Program-made: the position numbers and the translations under genes
Shown: positions 49,512-53,506 of the stretch, one piece after another
Layout of the letters: every line of letters begins with the position of its first letter
Numbering within the stretch: position 1 is the first letter of the stretch
Notes under the pieces: model-generated
The model's database searches: none
The model's input: the letters and a program-made list of their open reading frames with translations, nothing else
Told to the model about the DNA's origin: nothing
Origin: Burkholderiaceae bacterium
GTDB lineage: Bacteria; Pseudomonadota; Gammaproteobacteria; Burkholderiales; Burkholderiaceae_C
Reading direction: 5' to 3'
DNA: 53,506 nt
NCBI GenBank assembly: GCA_023954035.1
Contig: JAMLIT010000025.1
Span: 1 to 53,506 of the forward strand

Positions 49512-50333
49512 ATGGTTCCCTTCTTCAACCGCCTGCGCAGCAGCCTGCGCGCCACCCTGGCCCCGGTGCCCGACATCTCGGCCGAGCTGTGGCTCCAGAC
49601 CCTGGGGCGCTACCCCTTTCTCGCCGCACTGCCGCTCGCACAGCAGGCCAAGCTGCGTGCCCTGGCGGCGCTGTTTCTGGATGGCAAGGAATTCCACGGC
49701 GCCCACGGCCTGGAGGTGACCGACGCCATGGCCATCGACATTGCTGCGCAGGCCTGCCTGCCCCTGCTGCACTGGGGCGATCCGCACGAGGCGCTCGCCT
49801 GGTACGACGACTTCGTCACCATCGTGGTGCACCCCGGCGAGGCCGTCGCACGCCGCGAGAGCATGGACGCCGCCGGCGTGGTGCACCAATACACCGAGGT
49901 CCTGGCGGGCGAAGCCATGGAACGCGGGCCGGTGATGCTCAGCTGGAGACACGTGGCCGAAGGCAGCACGAGCGCAGGCCATGGCAGCAACGTGGTGGTG
50001 CACGAATTCGTCCACAAGATCGACATGCAGAACGGCCACGCCAACGGCTGCCCGCCCCTGCCGCGCGGCCTGCTGGGCACGCGTGGCCCGCGCGCGGCGC
50101 TGGCGGCCTGGCAGGCCGCGTGGAAGCCGGCGTATGCCGATTTCCGTGAAGCGGTGGTCAAGGCCGAACGCTTTGGCGCCGAGCGGCCCTGGCTGGATGC
50201 CTACGGCGCCACGGCGCCCGCAGAGTTCTTTGCCGTGGCCTGCGAGGCCTATTTCGTGAACCGCGAACGCTTTGCGCTGGAGTTTCCCTCGCTCATGCCG
50301 GCGCTGGACGGGTTTTTCAAACGCCCGGCGTGA
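49512..50333 (+). CDS. mtfA: MtfA-family zinc-dependent peptidase
   Basis: This 273-residue protein opens MVPFFNRLRSSLRATLAPVP and has the zinc motif VVVHEFVHKIDMQNG (HExxH), with the third ligand in APAEFFAVACEAYF. In E. coli, MtfA (YeeI) binds the repressor Mlc and controls glucose PTS expression; here Mlc is not seen. It begins 5 bases after lpxH. Confidence 0.9.
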   Translation: MVPFFNRLRSSLRATLAPVPDISAELWLQTLGRYPFLAALPLAQQAKLRALAALFLDGKEFHGAHGLEVTDAMAIDIAAQACLPLLHWGDPHEALAWYDDFVTIVVHPGEAVARRESMDAAGVVHQYTEVLAGEAMERGPVMLSWRHVAEGSTSAGHGSNVVVHEFVHKIDMQNGHANGCPPLPRGLLGTRGPRAALAAWQAAWKPAYADFREAVVKAERFGAERPWLDAYGATAPAEFFAVACEAYFVNRERFALEFPSLMPALDGFFKRPA

Positions 50334-50340
50334 TACCGGA

Positions 50341-50361
50341 CCTCCCCTGCAAACGGGGAGG
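50341..50361. terminator. Hairpin between convergent genes
   Basis: CCTCCCC (50341-50347) pairs with GGGGAGG (50355-50361) over a seven-base loop in the gap between mtfA and the DUF3014 gene. There is no T-run on either side, so a two-way terminator role is only possible. Confidence 0.45.
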
Positions 50362-50366
50362 GAGGC

Positions 50367-51245
50367 TCAAGGCTTGGCTTTGGCCACCGCACCGGTAGCC
50401 ACCAGGGCCCGCAGCGCCCTCAGCCGCGCCTTCAAGCGCCGTTCGTTCACCAAACCCACGCGTACCATGATTTTTTGCCCGCTCGACAAGGCCTGCAGTT
50501 GCGGATCGGCAAATTCGTAACGCACCCAGGGGCGGGCCGAGCTCCATTCGCCCTTGACTTCGGTGAGCTGCACGCGCACCGGCTCGGCCGGCTCGGGCGC
50601 CGCAAGCAGGTGGTCAATCACGGCCACCAGGCGGTCATTGAAGTAGCGGCCGGGATAGCCAAGCTCTTCGTAGGCCTGCTGGAACAACGGGTACAGGCGC
50701 GCGTACAGCGCCACGGCGCGCTGCAAATCCACCGTTTCCACCCATTGCACCACCGCGCTGTAGCGCGCTGCGTTGTCAGGCGCGATGTGCTGGCCCTCGC
50801 CTTCGCCCTGCACGGTAAAGCGACCTTGCGTGGGCTGCACCGGCCACATACCCGCAGGGGCCTGCGCACGCGCCAGGTTGTCGACTGTGGCGACGACGCG
50901 GCGCACCAGGCCGTCGATTTGCAGAAAGCTTGCCACCTGGCGTTGGCCCAGCAACTCGGCAATTGCCTGCGCGACGTAGTCGTCGGCACTGGCCAGCGCC
51001 GGCAACGCCGCATCGGGCGGGGCCAGTGCATCGATCAGGTTCTGCGGGCCCGAGGCGGGGGTGGATGCTGGTGCAGCCACCGGCGTTGCGATGGGCGGGG
51101 AGGCGCTCACGACCACAGGCTGCGTCCGGTTCTGCCACCACCACCAGCCCCCTGCCGCCAGCAGGACCACCACGACCAACAAGGCCAGGGGCCAGCGCGA
51201 GCGCTCTTGGGGGGGAGTCAAGGTGCTTCGTTCCTGTCCAGACAT
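50367..51245 (-). CDS. DUF3014 inner-membrane-anchored protein
   Basis: This 292-residue protein has one membrane helix near the start (WPLALLVVVVLLAAGGWWWW), a proline/alanine-rich linker, then a DUF3014 domain (about 70-290; QVASFLQIDGLVRRVVATVD, and LYPLFQQAYEELGYPGRYFN). Function is unknown; the domain is likely periplasmic. It is in the same direction as aceE but separated by a strong hairpin. Confidence 0.88.
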   Translation of the reverse strand: MSGQERSTLTPPQERSRWPLALLVVVVLLAAGGWWWWQNRTQPVVVSASPPIATPVAAPASTPASGPQNLIDALAPPDAALPALASADDYVAQAIAELLGQRQVASFLQIDGLVRRVVATVDNLARAQAPAGMWPVQPTQGRFTVQGEGEGQHIAPDNAARYSAVVQWVETVDLQRAVALYARLYPLFQQAYEELGYPGRYFNDRLVAVIDHLLAAPEPAEPVRVQLTEVKGEWSSARPWVRYEFADPQLQALSSGQKIMVRVGLVNERRLKARLRALRALVATGAVAKAKP

Positions 51246-51297
51246 GGGCGTCTTCCTTTTCGCATCAATAGGGTGTCCTGCACCACTCTACGCGAAG

Positions 51298-51332
51298 GGG
51301 AGCCAGTGCAGTGCTTCACTGCACTGGCTCCC
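51298..51332 (-). terminator. Strong hairpin directly after aceE
   Basis: GGGAGCCAGTGCAGTG (51298-51313) pairs perfectly over 16 bases with CACTGCACTGGCTCCC (51317-51332), loop CTT. It ends one base before the aceE stop codon. No T-run follows on the minus strand (CCCCTTCG), so it may stabilise the 3' end or be a weak terminator. Confidence 0.75.
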
Positions 51333-51333
51333 G

Positions 51334-53506
51334 TCAGGCACCGCCATTCTGCAGCGCAAACCGGGCCGCCTTCGCCACCGATTGCGCGTCCACGCCGAAA
51401 AACTCACGCAGTGCCGCCCGCGTGTCGCTGCGTCCAAAGCCGTCGGTGCCCAGCGTGAGGTAACGCCGTCCGGCGGGTACCAAGGCGCGCACAGTCTCGG
51501 GCACGGCGCGCACGTAGTCGGTGGCGGCGATCACCGGGCCACGGGTTTCTGCAAGCTGCTGCGTCACCCAGGGCACGCCGGGCGCGGCCTCGCCCGCCAG
51601 CGCGCGCTGTTCACAGGCCTGGCCGTCGCGCGCCAGCTCGCTCCAGCTCGTCACGCTCAGCACCGTCACCTCCAAACCCTCGGCCGTCAACAGCTCGGCG
51701 GCCTTGACGACTTCAGTCAGGATGGCGCCCGAACCCAGCAGGGTGACATTTTTAGAAGAAATTGGCCTCTCGCGCTTATCTGACAAGCGTCTCCAGCTAT
51801 CGAAAATGTAGCAACCACGCAACACACCCTCGGCGGCGCCTTCTGGAAGATCAGGCTGGGCGTAGTTCTCGTTCATCAGCGTGACGTAATAGAAGACGTC
51901 GCGCTGCTCGGTCACCATCTCGCGCATGCCGGCATCGACGATGACGGCCATTTCGCCCGCATAGGCCGGGTCGTAGGCCTTGCAGTTGGGGATGGTCGCT
52001 GCCACCAGGTGGCTGGTACCGTCCTGGTGCTGCAGGCCCTCGCCGCCCAATGTGGTGCGGCCTGAAGTCGCGCCCAGCAAAAAGCCGCGCGCGCGCTGGT
52101 CGGCGGCGGCCCAGATGGCGTCCCCCACGCGCTGAAAGCCAAACATGGAGTAGTAGATGTAGAACGGCAGCATGGCCAGGCCGTGCACGCTGTAGCTGGT
52201 GGCGGCAGCCGTCCAGCTGGCGATGGCGCCGGCTTCGCTGATGCCCTCCTCCAAAATCTGCCCATCCAGGGCCTCGCGGTAGGCCAGCACCGAGCCGATG
52301 TCCTCGGGCGCATAGCGCTGGCCCACACTGCTGTAGATACCGATCTGCTTGAACAGGTTGGCCATGCCAAAGGTGCGCGCCTCGTCGGCCACGATGGGCA
52401 CGATGCGCGGCCCCAGCATGGCGTCTTTCAGCAGGCCCGTGAGCATGCGCACAAAGGCCATGGTGGTGCTCATCTCTTTGCCATCGGCCTGCAGGGCGAA
52501 CTGGGCGTAGCTGGTGATGGGCGGCACGGGCAGTGCCTCGCATGCGGTTTCGCGGCGCGGCAGGTAGCCGCCGAGCTGCTGGCGGTGGCGGCGCAGGTAC
52601 TGCATCTCTGCGCTGTCCTCTGCGGGCTTGTAAAAAGCCAGGCCCGTGGCCTGCTCGTCAGTGAGTGGCAGGTTGAAGCGGTTGCGAAATTCGATCAGGT
52701 CGGCGCCATCGAGCTTCTTCTGGCTGTGCGTGGTCATCTTGCCCTGGCCGGAGGTGCCCATGCCATAGCCCTTCTTGGTGTGGGCGAGGATGACGGTGGG
52801 CTGGCCCTTGTGCGCGCTGGCTGCGGCGTAGGCGGCGTGGATTTTCACCAGGTCGTGGCCACCGCGCTTGAGCCGGTCGATCTGCTCGTCCGTCATGCCC
52901 TGGGCCAGCGCGGCCAGTTCCGGGTTCTGGCCGAAGAAGTTGTCGCGGTTGAAGCGCCCGTCTTTCGCAGCAAAGGTTTGCATCTGGCCGTCGACCGTGC
53001 CCTCCAAAGCGCGCGCCAGGGCGCCTGTGAGGTCGCGGGCAAACAGGCCGTCCCAGTCGCTGCCCCAGACGAGCTTGATGACGTTCCAGCCGGCGCCGGC
53101 AAACAAACGCTCCAGCTCGTCGATGATGCGGCCGTTGCCGCGCACCGGGCCGTCGAGCCGCTGCAGGTTGCAGTTGACCACCCAGACGAGGTTGTCCAGC
53201 CCTTCGCGCGAAGCCAGGGTGAGCGCGCTGGTGCTCTCGGGCTCGTCCATCTCGCCGTCGCCAAACACGCCCCACACTTTTCGGCCTGCGCAGTCGAGCA
53301 GGTTGCGGTGCGTGAGGTAGCGCATGAAGCGCGCGTGGTAGATGCTGCTGATGGGGCCGATGCCCATCGAGCCCGTGGGGAACTGCCAGAAATCCGGCAT
53401 GAGCCACGGATGCGGGTAGCTCGACAGGCCGTGCGCCCCTGCAGCGGGCGCACTCAACTCCTGGCGGTAGTACATCAAGTCCTGCTCGGAGAGCCCCCCT
53501 TCGAGA
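51334..53506 (-). CDS. aceE: Pyruvate dehydrogenase E1 component, 5' end outside window
   Basis: At least 723 codons of the homodimeric E1 are present; the frame is open to the window end (LEGGLSEQDLMYYRQE), so the start is missing. It contains the thiamin-diphosphate motif VFGDGEMDEPES, GPISSIYHARFMRYL, AAATSYSVHGLAMLPFYIYY and TDGFGRSDTRAALREFFGVD. It decarboxylates pyruvate for acetyl-CoA synthesis. Residues IFDSWRRLSDKRERPISSKN, just before the conserved VTLLGSGAIL, come from a palindromic repeat. aceF does not follow downstream. Confidence 0.96.
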   Translation of the reverse strand, partial: LEGGLSEQDLMYYRQELSAPAAGAHGLSSYPHPWLMPDFWQFPTGSMGIGPISSIYHARFMRYLTHRNLLDCAGRKVWGVFGDGEMDEPESTSALTLASREGLDNLVWVVNCNLQRLDGPVRGNGRIIDELERLFAGAGWNVIKLVWGSDWDGLFARDLTGALARALEGTVDGQMQTFAAKDGRFNRDNFFGQNPELAALAQGMTDEQIDRLKRGGHDLVKIHAAYAAASAHKGQPTVILAHTKKGYGMGTSGQGKMTTHSQKKLDGADLIEFRNRFNLPLTDEQATGLAFYKPAEDSAEMQYLRRHRQQLGGYLPRRETACEALPVPPITSYAQFALQADGKEMSTTMAFVRMLTGLLKDAMLGPRIVPIVADEARTFGMANLFKQIGIYSSVGQRYAPEDIGSVLAYREALDGQILEEGISEAGAIASWTAAATSYSVHGLAMLPFYIYYSMFGFQRVGDAIWAAADQRARGFLLGATSGRTTLGGEGLQHQDGTSHLVAATIPNCKAYDPAYAGEMAVIVDAGMREMVTEQRDVFYYVTLMNENYAQPDLPEGAAEGVLRGCYIFDSWRRLSDKRERPISSKNVTLLGSGAILTEVVKAAELLTAEGLEVTVLSVTSWSELARDGQACEQRALAGEAAPGVPWVTQQLAETRGPVIAATDYVRAVPETVRALVPAGRRYLTLGTDGFGRSDTRAALREFFGVDAQSVAKAARFALQNGGA
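51765..51800 (+). repeat. Dispersed palindromic repeat, copy F (inside aceE)
   Basis: A 36-base core, GCCTCTCGCGCTTATCTG, followed by bases ending CTCCAGCTAT, lies in the antisense orientation within the aceE reading frame. Matching flanks (AGAAGAAATT before, CGAAAAT after) extend it to about 55 bases. It adds roughly nine residues compared with the E. coli protein at this place. Confidence 0.85.

Overview
The window reads as chromosomal DNA of a high-GC beta-proteobacterium, most likely Burkholderiales, family Comamonadaceae (Acidovorax/Comamonas/Delftia-like). The basis is gene content and order (cysS, an AlkA-like glycosylase, accA, tilS, lysC and tRNA-Ser on one strand; a TPR protein, an L,D-transpeptidase, two cyclophilins and lpxH on the other), the GC-rich codon use, and a dispersed palindromic repeat of a kind I associate with this family. 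Genus cannot be set from the sequence alone.

Region 1 (1-12871) is accessory DNA. It opens with the 3' end of tmRNA and its terminator. Next comes a chromate-resistance operon (chrB, chrA, a ChrB C-domain protein, a His-tailed DMT exporter). A tightly overlapping recombination operon follows on the minus strand: small protein, DUF2924, large serine recombinase, and two paralogous proteins that resemble the C-terminal helical part of such recombinases. It is divergent from an XRE/ImmA-IrrE regulator pair. An IS3-family element then sits between two genes that it truncates. HicAB and a tyrosine integrase end the region beside the 3' half of a tRNA-Thr(CGT) gene, which marks the attachment site. 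A worn integrase fragment just beyond it, joined to the end of a small ssb gene, points to an earlier integration at the same place.

Region 2 (13088-24315) is a minus-strand uptake and hydrolysis locus: a sigma-54 activator, then livK-livG-livF-livH-livM, a type-B carboxylesterase lipoprotein, a second periplasmic binding protein and an alpha/beta hydrolase. A near-consensus sigma-54 promoter and a 46-bp dyad upstream of it explain the control. The likely job is import and hydrolysis of an ester or amide substrate; which one is unknown.

Region 3 (24481-30926) holds hslR, a YdcH-like protein, a DUF411 metal protein, a CadA-type P-ATPase with its MerR-type regulator and operator, a DMT exporter and a glutaredoxin-MauE fusion. 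Region 4 (30990-38891) is a complete type I restriction-modification operon (HTH, hsdM, hsdS, DUF3800, hsdR) inserted next to tRNA-Ser(GCT). Region 5 (39177-53506) is core genome: tRNA-Ser, lysC, tilS, accA, glycosylase and cysS; then envelope proteins, cyclophilins, lpxH and mtfA; then a DUF3014 protein and a 5'-truncated aceE.

The most striking signal is a family of eight copies of a gap-free 36-bp palindromic core scattered over 19.6-51.8 kb. Four lie inside or across the start of core genes, read in frame: inside tilS, inside aceE, as the signal peptide of a cyclophilin, and as the probable N-terminus of the AlkA-like glycosylase. They behave like protein-coding palindromic elements.
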